From: Gemmobacter sp.
Lineage (GTDB): Bacteria; Pseudomonadota; Alphaproteobacteria; Rhodobacterales; Rhodobacteraceae
Length of the DNA: 64,000 nucleotides
Direction: 5' to 3'
Assembly (NCBI RefSeq): GCF_034676705.1
Contig: NZ_JAUCBS010000013.1
Location: 12,501-76,500, forward strand
Of the stretch, positions 49,611 to 59,823 are shown one piece after another (the stretch's first letter is position 1; every line of letters begins with the position of its first letter). Below the pieces are notes generated by a model that was not told the DNA's origin, did not search any database, and was given only the letters and a program-made list of their open reading frames with translations. The translations under genes were made by a program, and so were the position numbers.

Positions 49611-50059
49611 CCGGCGTCCAGCACCGACAGGTCGTTCAGCAGATCCACCAGCAGGGCCATGCGGTCATGGCCAAACTGCGCCTCGATCTCGCGGTAGATG
49701 CGGCGCGATTCGGGGCTGGCGGTGCGGATCACCTGCAAGCCGGCCGGCGTGATCTTCAGCATGACCCGGCGCCCGTCGCCATCGTCGCGGCCACGTTCGA
49801 TCAGATCCTTGTCCACCATCGACCGGATCATCCGGGTCAGCGATGGGGCCAGAATATTGGCGCGGGCCGCCACCTCGCTGGCATCCAGCTGGTCTTCCTC
49901 GGCCAGCACGCGCAGCACGCGCCATTGCTGTTCGTTCACCCCATGCGCTTCCAGCATCGGACGATAGCGGCGCATCACCGATTCGCGCGCACGCAACAGC
50001 GCCATCGGCAGCGAATGGTGAACGTCGGTGGGAAAGAATTCGGGTTTCTGGGCAGCCAT
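49607..50059 (-). CDS. hpaR: MarR-family repressor of homoprotocatechuate degradation
   Basis: The 150-residue protein has the HpaR form of MarR: HHSLPMALLRARESVMRRYRPML, a winged helix with QQWRVLRVLAEEDQLDASEVAARANILAPSLTRMIR in part, and the wing VDKDLIERGRDDGDGRRVMLKITPAG. HpaR represses the hpa meta-cleavage operon until homoprotocatechuate or a related acid is bound. It is divergent from hpaE. The inverted repeat next to its start codon suggests it also controls itself. Confidence 0.89.
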   Translation of the reverse strand: MAAQKPEFFPTDVHHSLPMALLRARESVMRRYRPMLEAHGVNEQQWRVLRVLAEEDQLDASEVAARANILAPSLTRMIRSMVDKDLIERGRDDGDGRRVMLKITPAGLQVIRTASPESRRIYREIEAQFGHDRMALLVDLLNDLSVLDAG

Positions 50060-50070
50060 GAACCTGTTTA
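50059..50070. promoter_or_regulatory. Candidate HpaR operator at the hpaR start
   Basis: TGAACCTGTTTA matches the box TTAACCTGTTAA at 50129-50140 in 10 of 12 positions and overlaps the first base of the hpaR start codon. Binding here would block hpaR transcription or translation. Confidence 0.5.
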
Positions 50071-50105
50071 CTACCTTGTCCCGCCGCCGGGCAAGATGCG
50101 CAGGA

Positions 50106-50140
50106 TTGACGCAGGCCCCTTCATTCGCTTAACCTGTTAA
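50106..50140 (+). promoter_or_regulatory. Candidate hpaE promoter with HpaR operator
   Basis: TTGACG (50106-50111) is a good -35 element; 17 bases later lies TTAACC (50129-50134), a weak -10 that is part of the perfect inverted repeat TTAAC-CT-GTTAA (50129-50140). A repressor on this repeat would cover the -10. The RBS (GGAGGAG, 50150-50156) and ATG of hpaE follow. Confidence 0.6.
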
Positions 50141-50158
50141 TCAAAGACGGAGGAGATC

Positions 50159-51679
<1,521 letters not shown>

Positions 51680-51680
51680 G

Positions 51681-52661
51681 ATGCCGGTTCCCGCCCCCAA
51701 CCTCTACCCCGATTTCAATACGGTGCGGCTTAGCCATGTGGCCTATCGCGTGACCGATCTGGCCCGCAGCCGGGCGTTCTATGTCGACACGCTGGGGCTG
51801 CAAGTCACCGGCGAAACCGCCGACACCCTGTATCTGCGTGCGATGGAGGAACGCGGGCACCATTGCATCGCCCTGCACCGGGCGGACGCGCCCGGGGTCG
51901 AGGCGCTGGGGTTCAAGCTCTGGCACGACGACGATCTGGACCGGGCGCAGGGCTGGTTCGCCTCGCAGGGCCGTCCGGTGGAGTGGGTGGAGCGCCCGCA
52001 TCAGGGCCGCACCCTGCGCACCAGCGACCTGTTCGGCGTACCGCTGGAATTCTACGCCCAAATGGACCGCCTGCCACCGATCCACCAGCAATACGCGCTG
52101 TATCGCGGGGTCAAGCCGCTGCGGATCGACCATTTCAACACCTTTTCCCCCGATGTCGATGCCAGCGTGGCGTTCTGGACCGACATGGGCTTTCGCACGA
52201 CCGAATATACCGAGGATGAACAGACAGGCCGCCTGTGGGCCGCCTGGATGCACCGCAAGGGCGGGGTTCATGACATGGCCTTCACCAACGGCCTCGGGCC
52301 CCGCCTGCATCATACCGCGTTCTGGGTGCCCAATCCGCTGAACATCATCGACCTGCTGGATCTGATGGCCACCACCGGCTGGGTCGGCCACATCGAACGC
52401 GGGCCGGGGCGGCACGGCATTTCGAACGCCTTCTTCCTCTATGTCCGCGACCCCGACGGGCACCGGATCGAGATCTATTGCTCCGACTACCAGACCTGCG
52501 ACCCGGATCTGGAGCCGATCAAGTGGAACCTGACCGATCCGCAGCGCCAGACCCTGTGGGGCGCCCCTGCCCCAAGGTCGTGGTTCGAGGAAGGATCCAC
52601 CTTCGTCGGCATCACCCCCGAACCCGCGCGCCTGACCGCCAGCCCGATCATCGCGCCTTGA
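51681..52661 (+). CDS. hpaD: 3,4-dihydroxyphenylacetate 2,3-dioxygenase
   Basis: HpaD opens the ring of homoprotocatechuate at the extradiol position using Fe(II) or Mn(II). The 326-residue protein is a two-domain VOC-type extradiol dioxygenase. The N-terminal module (VRLSHVAYRVTDLARSRAFY) is non-catalytic; the C-terminal one has the metal ligands in IDHFNTF (His), LHHTAFWV (His) and GHRIEIYC (Glu). RBS GGAGG before ATG; coupled to hpaE. The later genes of the pathway (isomerase, hydratase, aldolase) are not next to it. Confidence 0.92.
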   Translation: MPVPAPNLYPDFNTVRLSHVAYRVTDLARSRAFYVDTLGLQVTGETADTLYLRAMEERGHHCIALHRADAPGVEALGFKLWHDDDLDRAQGWFASQGRPVEWVERPHQGRTLRTSDLFGVPLEFYAQMDRLPPIHQQYALYRGVKPLRIDHFNTFSPDVDASVAFWTDMGFRTTEYTEDEQTGRLWAAWMHRKGGVHDMAFTNGLGPRLHHTAFWVPNPLNIIDLLDLMATTGWVGHIERGPGRHGISNAFFLYVRDPDGHRIEIYCSDYQTCDPDLEPIKWNLTDPQRQTLWGAPAPRSWFEEGSTFVGITPEPARLTASPIIAP

Positions 52662-52686
52662 ACCGACGGCCATCGCCCTGGCACCT

Positions 52687-52733
52687 CCCCTCCCCCTCGT
52701 GGGGAGGGGCCGGGGGAGGGGGGCCGCCCCCGG
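52687..52733. terminator. Paired GC-rich hairpins between convergent genes
   Basis: A perfect 9-bp stem CCCCTCCCC/GGGGAGGGG (52687-52709) is followed by CCGGGGG/CCCCCGG (52710-52733). There is no U-tract and no TATTTG core, so it is related only in composition to the dispersed element. Confidence 0.45.
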
Positions 52734-52740
52734 CAAGACC

Positions 52741-53913
52741 CTACCCCCGCAGCGCCCGCAAGGCCGCGATCGAGGTCAGCGACAGCGTCAGGCTCAGCCC
52801 GATCAGCGCCCAGAACCCCGGCCCTTCCAGCAGCAGCGCGCCGATCATCGGGGCAAAGGCGTTGATGATCATCGACGGCACCTGAATGCGGCCGGCGTTC
52901 GACCCATAGTTCTCGGCCCCCAGCATGTCGGCAATCAGCACCGGCCGCAGGATGGTGGTAATGCCCACCGCGCTGCCCTGGATCAGCACATAGGCAATCA
53001 CCATCCCCACCCCGGCCCCCGACAGCGCCAGGAAACAGGTGGCCAGCACCATGGCCGACAGGGTGAACAGCGTGGCCCGGGCATTGCTGATGCGCGTCTC
53101 CGCCTGCATCAGCGCGAACCGCCCCGCCACCTGCGCCGGGCCCATCACCGCCACCGCAAACACCGCCAGCTCATGCGGATAGCCGCGTTCCACCAGCACC
53201 GGGATCAGCAGATGCGCGATCATCCAGTGGCTGAGGCCAGAGAACGAAAACATCACCGCCAGCAACCACAACCGCCGCGACCGCGTGCCCGCCCCCATCG
53301 GGGCGGATGGCTGGACCACCGGCGGCGGCGCCCCGGCCCGGATCGCGCGGGTGCCCCACCAGTTCAGCGGCACCACGGCAAATGCCATCACCGCCGCCCC
53401 TGTCAGCAACGACACGCGCCAACCGAACCCCTCGGCCAGCGCGGAATAGGCCGGGATCGACACCGTGCTGGCAAACCCGGCCACCAGCGTCACCCGGATG
53501 ATCGCGCGCCGCGCATCGGGGCCAAGCCGGCGGATCAGAAAGCCGAAACACACCTCGTACTGGCTGGCCAACTGGCCAATACCCAGCAACATCCAGATCA
53601 GCGCCCATTGCAGCGGCGTCTGCACCTGCGACATCAGGAACAGGCCCACCACCCCCACCATGGCGCCGCCCACCATCAGCTCTGGCCCGCGGCCCCGGTC
53701 GACGATCCGCCCGATCAGCGGCGCAAAGGCCGCCCCCACCAGCAGCGCCAGCATGGGCCCCAGCGCCAGGGTGGATTTCGCCCAGCCCAGATCCTGGTGC
53801 CAGAACAGCACCAGCCCGGCGAACACGAAGAACTGGCAGGCGAACCCCAGCATCTGCCCGGCCGCCAGCGCCCAGACGGCAGGGCCACGCGACAGGGCTT
53901 CGGTCGGGGTCAT
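52741..53913 (-). CDS. MFS transporter
   Basis: The 390-residue protein has 12 predicted membrane segments and MFS features: a motif A-like loop between helices 2 and 3 (APLIGRIVDRGRGPELM), GIGQLASQYEV in the first half, and a related region (GPAQVAGRFALMQAETR) in the second half. It resembles the monocarboxylate-type or drug-type MFS proteins of alphaproteobacteria; substrate unknown. The start is uncertain: ATG at 53913 is chosen, with GTG codons upstream possible. It lies downstream of M32 on the same strand but behind a copy of the dispersed element. Confidence 0.83.
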   Translation of the reverse strand: MTPTEALSRGPAVWALAAGQMLGFACQFFVFAGLVLFWHQDLGWAKSTLALGPMLALLVGAAFAPLIGRIVDRGRGPELMVGGAMVGVVGLFLMSQVQTPLQWALIWMLLGIGQLASQYEVCFGFLIRRLGPDARRAIIRVTLVAGFASTVSIPAYSALAEGFGWRVSLLTGAAVMAFAVVPLNWWGTRAIRAGAPPPVVQPSAPMGAGTRSRRLWLLAVMFSFSGLSHWMIAHLLIPVLVERGYPHELAVFAVAVMGPAQVAGRFALMQAETRISNARATLFTLSAMVLATCFLALSGAGVGMVIAYVLIQGSAVGITTILRPVLIADMLGAENYGSNAGRIQVPSMIINAFAPMIGALLLEGPGFWALIGLSLTLSLTSIAALRALRG

Positions 53914-53950
53914 CTCCGGGGTCCGGTCCACCGCCACCCCCCGTCGCCTG

Positions 53951-54036
53951 CTGCTTTCGCCTTGCCACAAATATCCTGCGGGGGGGTCCGGGGGGGCGCA
54001 AAGCCCCCCCGGGCGGCAAGGCCGGGCACGCCGGCC
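53951..54036 (-). repeat. Dispersed hairpin/TATTTG element, copy F
   Basis: On the minus strand two hairpins (GGCCGG/CCGGCC, 54020-54036; a perfect 10-bp stem CCGGGGGGGC/GCCCCCCCGG, 53988-54012) precede GCAGGATATTTGTGGCAAGG and CGAAAG. It lies between the M32 stop and the MFS start, all on the minus strand. Confidence 0.62.
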
Positions 54037-54042
54037 TGCCTG

Positions 54043-55515
54043 CTAGAGCCGGTAAAGATCACCGAACTTCGCCTCCAGATAGTCCAAAAGCGGCCCTTCA
54101 TCGGGCGCAAAACCGCAGGCATGTTCCACGGTCGCCAGCGGCTCGCGCAGCCCGCCATGGCGTTGCAGCCGTTCGCCCAGCCAGCCGGTGGCAGGCGACG
54201 TATCGCCCTGCGCCAGCGCGGCATCCAGCCCCGGCAGATCGGCCCGCATCGCGCGGGTCAGGCAGCCGGCAAAGACATTCCCCAGTGCATAGGTGGGGAA
54301 ATAGCCGAACAGCCCGACCGACCAATGCACATCCTGCAACATGCCATGCGACGGCCGGTCCACCACCACGCCGAAATCCGACAGGAAGCGGTCGTTCCAC
54401 GCCGCCTCCAGATCACCGGGCAGCAGGTCGCCCGCGATCAGCGCGCGCTCCAGGTCAAAGCGCATCATGATGTGCAGGTTGTAATGCACTTCATCGGCCT
54501 CGGTGCGGATGAACCCCGGTTGCACCCGGTTGACGGCGGCATAGAACGCGGCCTCGTCGGGCAGGTTCAGGGCCAGCCCTTCGGCCTGCATCCGCCGGAA
54601 CAGCCAGCCGGTAAAGGCGCGGCTGCGGCCCAGCTGGTTTTCATAGCTGCGGCTCTGGCTTTCATGCACCCCCATCGACACGCCGCGCCCCAGCGGCGTC
54701 AGCAGATAGGCCTGGTCGATGGTCTGTTCATAGGCAGCGTGGCCCACCTCGTGGATGGTGGAATAAAAGCAGTTGAACGGGTCGGTCTCGACCACCCGGG
54801 TGGTGATGCGCACATCGTTGCCCGAGCCGCTGGAAAACGGATGCACGGCCAGATCCAGCCGGCCGCGCGTCCAGTCATAGCCAAAGGCGGTGGCCAGATC
54901 GCGGGCGATGCGCATCTGGGCCTCGGCAGGGAATTCGCCCCTTAGCGGCGCCGGTGCATCGGCGCCCAGCACCTTTTCGCGCAAGGCGACCAGCCGGGGC
55001 CGCATCCGGCCAAACACCCCGCCGATCCAGTCGGCGGTGGCGCCGGGTTCGTAATCATCCAGCAGCGCATCATAGGGGCTGGCATTGCTGCCCTGCGCCA
55101 GCGCGGCAGCCTCTTCGCGCTTCAGCGCGATGACCTTGGTAAGGGTGGGCAGGAAATGCCCCACGTCATCACGCGCCCGCGCCTCGGCCCAGATACCTTG
55201 CGACAGGCTGGTCAGCCGGGCCAGTTCCTGCGCCAGACGGGCCGGGATCTTGGTCGCCCGGGCATATTCCCGCCGGATATGGCGCAGCTGGGCGGCCTGC
55301 ACCTCATCCGCCGGGGTGGCGCCCGCCAGCCAGTCGCCGACGCGCGGGTCGGTGCGGCGGGCGTGCAGCACGCCTTCCAGTGCGCCCATCTCCTCGGCCC
55401 GCTGATCGGCGGAACCGCGGGCCATCATGGTTTCCTGATCCCAGCCCAGACGGCCGGCCACCTGCCCCAGCGCCTCGGTTTCGCGCTGAAACGCCATCAG
55501 GTCGGAATAGCTCAT
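54043..55515 (-). CDS. Carboxypeptidase M32 (Taq-type)
   Basis: The 490-residue metalloprotease removes C-terminal residues from peptides in the cytoplasm. It has the zinc motif STIHEVGHAAYEQ (HExxH), the downstream Glu-bearing MGVHESQSRSYENQLGRS typical of M32, and DEVHYNLHIMMRFDLERALI. Length fits the family. The start codon overlaps the ctaA stop in an ATGA junction, so ctaA and this gene are one transcript. Confidence 0.94.
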   Translation of the reverse strand: MSYSDLMAFQRETEALGQVAGRLGWDQETMMARGSADQRAEEMGALEGVLHARRTDPRVGDWLAGATPADEVQAAQLRHIRREYARATKIPARLAQELARLTSLSQGIWAEARARDDVGHFLPTLTKVIALKREEAAALAQGSNASPYDALLDDYEPGATADWIGGVFGRMRPRLVALREKVLGADAPAPLRGEFPAEAQMRIARDLATAFGYDWTRGRLDLAVHPFSSGSGNDVRITTRVVETDPFNCFYSTIHEVGHAAYEQTIDQAYLLTPLGRGVSMGVHESQSRSYENQLGRSRAFTGWLFRRMQAEGLALNLPDEAAFYAAVNRVQPGFIRTEADEVHYNLHIMMRFDLERALIAGDLLPGDLEAAWNDRFLSDFGVVVDRPSHGMLQDVHWSVGLFGYFPTYALGNVFAGCLTRAMRADLPGLDAALAQGDTSPATGWLGERLQRHGGLREPLATVEHACGFAPDEGPLLDYLEAKFGDLYRL

Positions 55516-56666
55516 GCCGTGCCCTTTCGGATCGACCCCGCCACGGGGTATTGCGCCAGATGCCGGGCGCGCAGGATCAGCACCCACAGGATGACCGCGC
55601 CGATCTGGTGGGTCAGCGCCACATGCAGATGCGCGGCTGTCAGCACGGTGACAATGCCCAGCACCACCTGCCCGAACAGCATGACCGCCACCCAGTCATA
55701 CGCCCGCCGCGTGGCGACATGCGGCGACTTGCGGCCGCGGTTCCACACCACAAGGCCAAAGACGAACAGCAGATAGCCCGACATGCGGTGCAGGAACTGG
55801 ACCAGCCCCTCGTTTTCAAAGAACGCCCGCCACATCGCCCCGCCATCCGGGACATACAGCGCGTTCGAGGGGAAGAATTCGCCGTTCATGTCCGGCCAGG
55901 TCGGAAAGGCGCGGCCCGCGTCGATGCCCGCCACCAGCGCGCCCAGCAGGATTTGCAGGAACGCAAAATGCATCAGCCCGGTAGTGATGGAAAACAGCCG
56001 CCCCTCGCGCCCGCGCCGGGCCTGCATCAGATCGGCCTCGGACCGGCCCAGCAGAAAGACATACCAGGCGATATAGCCCAGGATCACGAAGGCCAGCCCC
56101 AGATGGGTCGCCAGCCGGTACGAGGCGACGCGCACCATTTCGCCGGTCAGGCCGCTGGCAACCATCCACCAGCCGATGGCCCCCTGCAAACCGCCCAGCG
56201 CGCCGATCCAGACCAGACGGCCCGTCCAGCCCGGCGGAATGCGTTTGGTGGCCCAGAAAAACACAAAGCCCAAGGCCCAGACCAGCCCGATCAGCCGCCC
56301 CAGCTGCCGGTGGCCCCATTCCCACCAGTAGATCGCCTTGAACTCGGCCAGGGACATGCCCTTGTTGACCAGCTCGTACTGCGGGATCTGGCGGTATTTG
56401 TCGAATTCGGCCTGCCAATGCGCCTCGGACATCGGCGGCAGCGCGCCGGTGACCGGGCGCCATTCGGTGATCGACAGGCCGGAATCGGTCAGCCGGGTGG
56501 CGCCGCCCACCACGATCATCGCCATCACCATCAGGAACAGCACCGCCAGCCAGATCCGCACCGCCCCCCGCGATCCGCGCGGCGCCCGGTCGATCATCCC
56601 GCCCCCGGTGGGCACAGAGGACCGTTCGCCCTGGACTTCCTCGAAGATGCTGCGTGGCTTGGCCAT
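55512..56666 (-). CDS. ctaA: Heme A synthase
   Basis: CtaA hydroxylates and oxidises the C8 methyl of heme O to form heme A for cytochrome c oxidase. The 384-residue integral membrane protein has eight predicted spans and the family motifs GGATRLTDSGLSITEWRPVTGALPP in part, WWEWGHRQLGRLIGLVWALGF with a heme-ligand His, VASYRLATHLGLAF and FLHRMSGYLL with further His ligands. It lacks the Cys pair of Gram-positive CtaA, as usual for the alphaproteobacterial type. It is the first gene of an operon with M32. Confidence 0.95.
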   Translation of the reverse strand: MAKPRSIFEEVQGERSSVPTGGGMIDRAPRGSRGAVRIWLAVLFLMVMAMIVVGGATRLTDSGLSITEWRPVTGALPPMSEAHWQAEFDKYRQIPQYELVNKGMSLAEFKAIYWWEWGHRQLGRLIGLVWALGFVFFWATKRIPPGWTGRLVWIGALGGLQGAIGWWMVASGLTGEMVRVASYRLATHLGLAFVILGYIAWYVFLLGRSEADLMQARRGREGRLFSITTGLMHFAFLQILLGALVAGIDAGRAFPTWPDMNGEFFPSNALYVPDGGAMWRAFFENEGLVQFLHRMSGYLLFVFGLVVWNRGRKSPHVATRRAYDWVAVMLFGQVVLGIVTVLTAAHLHVALTHQIGAVILWVLILRARHLAQYPVAGSIRKGTA

Positions 56667-56742
56667 GATGCGCTCCCGTTGCTGGGCGCCAAACTATGCG
56701 CGGGCGCGGGGGGGTGCAAGGCGGCGCGGGCAGGGGGCGCAA

Positions 56743-56824
56743 GGGGGGCGCTGCCCCCATGGCAATGGCGCGCCGGGGGCCGGCGTGGCGCGGCCCCCCG
56801 GGATATTTGGATCAGAGCGAAAGA
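56743..56824 (+). repeat. Dispersed hairpin/TATTTG element, copy G
   Basis: GGGGGC/GCCCCC (56744-56758) and CCGGGGGCCG with CGGCCCCCCGG (56773-56801) precede GGGATATTTGGATCAGAG and CGAAAGA. Both flanking genes are on the minus strand, so the core faces into the 3' end of the sulfotransferase gene. Confidence 0.6.
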
Positions 56825-57643
56825 TCAGGCGCCAAGTTTGGCGTGAACCTCGTTCAGGTCGATGTCGGACGTGGGATACTTGTTGTCAGGGTCGTCGAAA
56901 TCATAGCGGAACAGCTGGAAATCCTTGCGGTAGATTTCCCACATCAGATGGCGCGACAGATCGTCGAAATACGCGCTGACCGGATGGGCGCGTTTCGGCC
57001 CGTGGCCTTCGGATTCGTTGAACCGGGGGATCTGCGCCAGATCCACCTTGACCGGCGTTTCCACCCCGTCCAGCACGGCCTGCATGCCATCGTTGAAGCG
57101 TTCGGTAAAGAAGATGCGGTTGTAGCGCCCGCCGTTCACGATGAAGGTCGAGATATGGCCCGACATCGCCGACCAGTGGATATCGGGGTCCATCGGCTTG
57201 CGGAACCGGATGGTATCGCGCGCGAACAGCAGGAACCGGCGAAAGCTGGCGATCTGGTCGAACTCCTGCTTGCCATCGTCGCCGCCCACCTCGATCCCGT
57301 ATTTCTGGATCAGCAGCGGCACCAGATTGCCACGGTAGCGCTTGCCGTTGCGCTGGATGCCGCAGATCTTGTCGAAAAAGCTGGACAGGATGCGCGCATA
57401 GGGATTGCGCACGCAGGTAAAGGCCGGCAGCTGCTGATCCTTGACCGCGCGGGTGATCAGCGGCTGGCTGTCCTCCAGCGCCCATTTGTGCAGGCCGGCG
57501 GTGGCATCGTGGATGTCGCCGTCGAAGAAGCGGCCATGGTCGGAATAGAACATGATCTGGCCGATGGTCGAACAGGCGCATTTCGGCACCACGCGATAGA
57601 CCATGCTTTCACTTTCGGTCATCCATGTTCCGGGAAATCCCAT
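56825..57643 (-). CDS. Sulfotransferase family protein
   Basis: The 272-residue product resembles the Golgi carbohydrate sulfotransferase (family 2) fold. The PAPS 5'-phosphosulfate loop reads VVPKCACSTIGQIM, and the 3'-phosphate region reads CVRNPYARILSSFFDKI. The acceptor is unknown; a glycan is likely because a glycosyltransferase gene diverges from it at 57779. The start at 57643 has GGAAGG eight bases before it; other Met codons lie 21 and 39 bases later. The longer in-frame reading overlaps the neighbour and is rejected. Confidence 0.85.
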   Translation of the reverse strand: MGFPGTWMTESESMVYRVVPKCACSTIGQIMFYSDHGRFFDGDIHDATAGLHKWALEDSQPLITRAVKDQQLPAFTCVRNPYARILSSFFDKICGIQRNGKRYRGNLVPLLIQKYGIEVGGDDGKQEFDQIASFRRFLLFARDTIRFRKPMDPDIHWSAMSGHISTFIVNGGRYNRIFFTERFNDGMQAVLDGVETPVKVDLAQIPRFNESEGHGPKRAHPVSAYFDDLSRHLMWEIYRKDFQLFRYDFDDPDNKYPTSDIDLNEVHAKLGA

Positions 57644-57778
57644 GCCCTGCGCCTTCCGGTTATTCCTGCCACACTCCGGGCGCCGCAATGCGGCACCGCT
57701 GCAAACTCGGTCTTTCCAACCCTTGCGCAAGACCATTAAAGAATGATCGTGGCACCGTGAAGGCATCCAGTCCCCGAA

Positions 57779-59356
57779 ATGGCAAGAATCGCGTATATCC
57801 TGCTGTGCCACAAGGATCCCGCCGGGATCATCGCCCAGGCAGAACGGTTGACCGCCGCCGGCGACTACATGGCCATCCATTTCGATGCCAACGCGAAGAA
57901 GGCCGATTACGACCGCATCCGCGCCGCGCTTGCCGACAACCCGTCGGTGGTTTTCACCCGGAAGCGCATCCGCTGCGGCTGGGGCGAATGGTCGCTGGTC
58001 GAGGCGACGTTGCAGGCCGTCCGCGCCGCCGTGGCCACCTTTCCGCGCGCAACGCATTTCTACATGCTGTCAGGCGACTGCATGTGCATCAAATCCGCCG
58101 ACTACGCGCATGACTTTCTGGACCGCGACGATGTGGACTATATCGAAAGCTTCGATTTCTTCGGATCCGACTGGATCAAGACCGGGATCAAGGAAGACCG
58201 GCTGATCTATCGCCACTGGTTCAACGAACGCCGGCACAAGACGTGGTTCTACCGCTCGCTCGACTGGCAGCGCAAACTGGGGCTGTCCCGCAAGATCCCC
58301 GAAGATCTGGAAATGATGATCGGCAGCCAATGGTGGTGCCTGCGCCGGCGCACCGTGGAATGGCTGCTGGACTTCTGCGACCGCCGCCGCGACGTGATGC
58401 GGTTCTTCCGCACCACCTGGATCCCGGACGAGACGTTCTTCCAGACCCTGGTGCGCCACCTGGTGCCCGAACAGCAGATCCGCACCCGGCCGCTGACCTT
58501 CCTGATGTTCACCGATTACGGCATGCCGGTGACCTTCTACAACGATCATTACGACCTGCTGCTGGCACAGGATTACCTGTTCGCCCGCAAGATCTCGCCC
58601 GGCGCGGCGGAACTCAAGACCCGGCTGGGCGATCTGTACACCGCCAGCAGCAAGCGGTTCGAGATCTCGAACGAAGGGCGCAGCCTGTTCCATTTCCTCA
58701 CCGGGCGCGGCCGTATCGGCCGACGCTTTGCGCCCCGCTTCTGGGAAACCGGCACCAGCCTGGGGCGCGAACGCACGCTGATGATCGTGACCTGCAAGAA
58801 ATGGCATGTCGCCAAGCGGCTGGTCGACCGGATCGGGGCGGAAACCGGGATCCCGGTGGTGCATTACCTGTTCAACGAATCCGGCTGCGCCCTGCCCGAC
58901 ATGGGCGGCATCCAGACCACGCTGGAAAAGCGCACCCGCCACCGCCGCGCCCTGGTGCGCATGCTGTTCGACATCCGGCAGGCCGACCGGCTGATCATCT
59001 GCATCGACCCCACGAATGTCGACCTGATCCACGATTTCTACGCCGACAAGTCGAACGTCCGCCTGCTGGATATCGACTGCCGGTTCACCGACGATTACCT
59101 GCTGGGCCATGCCCGCCGGGTGGGCCTGGCCAGCGACCGCACGCCGCAGGACGTGCTGGACCGGCTGCTGCCGACCATCCGCTACGACATCCGCTTCGAA
59201 TCCGACCGGCTGCGCGATGCCGATTTCGCCGATTTCCACCGCATCCGCGAAAGCGCCACGGCCGAGGAGAATGCCTTGCCGCTGGCGCGCTTCCTTGGCA
59301 TTCCGGCCGACAGGGCGCGCGTGATCGCGGCATCCGACAATCTGTTCAGGGACTGA
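57779..59356 (+). CDS. GT14-type glycosyltransferase with C-terminal DUF5928 domain
   Basis: The 525-residue protein has an N-terminal core-2/I-branching (GT14) domain: AYILLCHKDPAGIIAQAERL, YMAIHFDANA, WGEWSLVEATLQAVRAA, FYMLSGDCMCIK, and a later WWCLRRRTVEWLLDFC and IPDETFFQTLV. From about 300 on it has an extra domain (ISNEGRSLFHFL, LMIVTCKKWHVAKRL, YLFNESGCALPDM, LLDIDCRFTDDYLL) of the DUF5928 type seen in Rhodobacterales. GT14 enzymes add beta-1,6-linked N-acetylglucosamine or xylose. With the divergent sulfotransferase this suggests a sulfated surface glycan. Confidence 0.84.
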   Translation: MARIAYILLCHKDPAGIIAQAERLTAAGDYMAIHFDANAKKADYDRIRAALADNPSVVFTRKRIRCGWGEWSLVEATLQAVRAAVATFPRATHFYMLSGDCMCIKSADYAHDFLDRDDVDYIESFDFFGSDWIKTGIKEDRLIYRHWFNERRHKTWFYRSLDWQRKLGLSRKIPEDLEMMIGSQWWCLRRRTVEWLLDFCDRRRDVMRFFRTTWIPDETFFQTLVRHLVPEQQIRTRPLTFLMFTDYGMPVTFYNDHYDLLLAQDYLFARKISPGAAELKTRLGDLYTASSKRFEISNEGRSLFHFLTGRGRIGRRFAPRFWETGTSLGRERTLMIVTCKKWHVAKRLVDRIGAETGIPVVHYLFNESGCALPDMGGIQTTLEKRTRHRRALVRMLFDIRQADRLIICIDPTNVDLIHDFYADKSNVRLLDIDCRFTDDYLLGHARRVGLASDRTPQDVLDRLLPTIRYDIRFESDRLRDADFADFHRIRESATAEENALPLARFLGIPADRARVIAASDNLFRD

Positions 59357-59373
59357 CACGGGGAGACCATCCG

Positions 59374-59754
59374 ATGGCCTATGCCTATGATACCACCAAC
59401 ATCTTCGCCCGCATCCTGCGCGGCGAAATCCCCTGCAAGACGGTGATGGAAACCGAACATACCCTCGCCTTCCACGATATCGCCCCGCAGGCCCCGGTGC
59501 ATGTGCTGGTGATCCCCAAGGGCGCCTATGTGAACGCCGACCATTTCGCGCTGGAGGCATCGGACGCCGAAATCGCCGATTACACCCGCACCATCGGGAA
59601 AATCTGCCAGGAACTGGGCCTGCGTCCCGGCGAAGGCGGCCACGGCTACCGCCTGATCGCCAACACCGGCGAGGCTGGCGTGCAAGAGGTGCCGCACCTG
59701 CATGTCCATATCCTGGGCGGCCGCGTGCTGGGGCGGATGCTGCAAAAGGCCTGA
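59374..59754 (+). CDS. hinT: HIT family purine nucleoside phosphoramidase
   Basis: The 126-residue protein hydrolyses AMP-linked phosphoramidates such as aminoacyl-AMP. It has NIFARILRGEIPC, HVLVIPKGAYVN and the histidine triad HLHVHILGG (H108, H110, H112). It is the bacterial HinT form by length. It is 17 bases downstream of the glycosyltransferase on the same strand, probably co-transcribed without shared function. Confidence 0.94.
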   Translation: MAYAYDTTNIFARILRGEIPCKTVMETEHTLAFHDIAPQAPVHVLVIPKGAYVNADHFALEASDAEIADYTRTIGKICQELGLRPGEGGHGYRLIANTGEAGVQEVPHLHVHILGGRVLGRMLQKA

Positions 59755-59760
59755 CACGGC

Positions 59761-59823
59761 CCTTTCATCTGTCCTCAAATATCCCGGGGGGAGTCGCGGA
59801 ACGCGACGGGGGGCTGGCCCCCC
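59761..59823 (-). repeat. Dispersed hairpin/TATTTG element, copy H
   Basis: On the minus strand GGGGGGC/GCCCCCC (59808-59823) and GTCGCG/CGCGAC (59793-59807) precede CCCGGGATATTTGAGGACAG and ATGAAAGG. It fills the gap between convergent hinT and sfsA and touches the sfsA stop codon. Confidence 0.6.
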
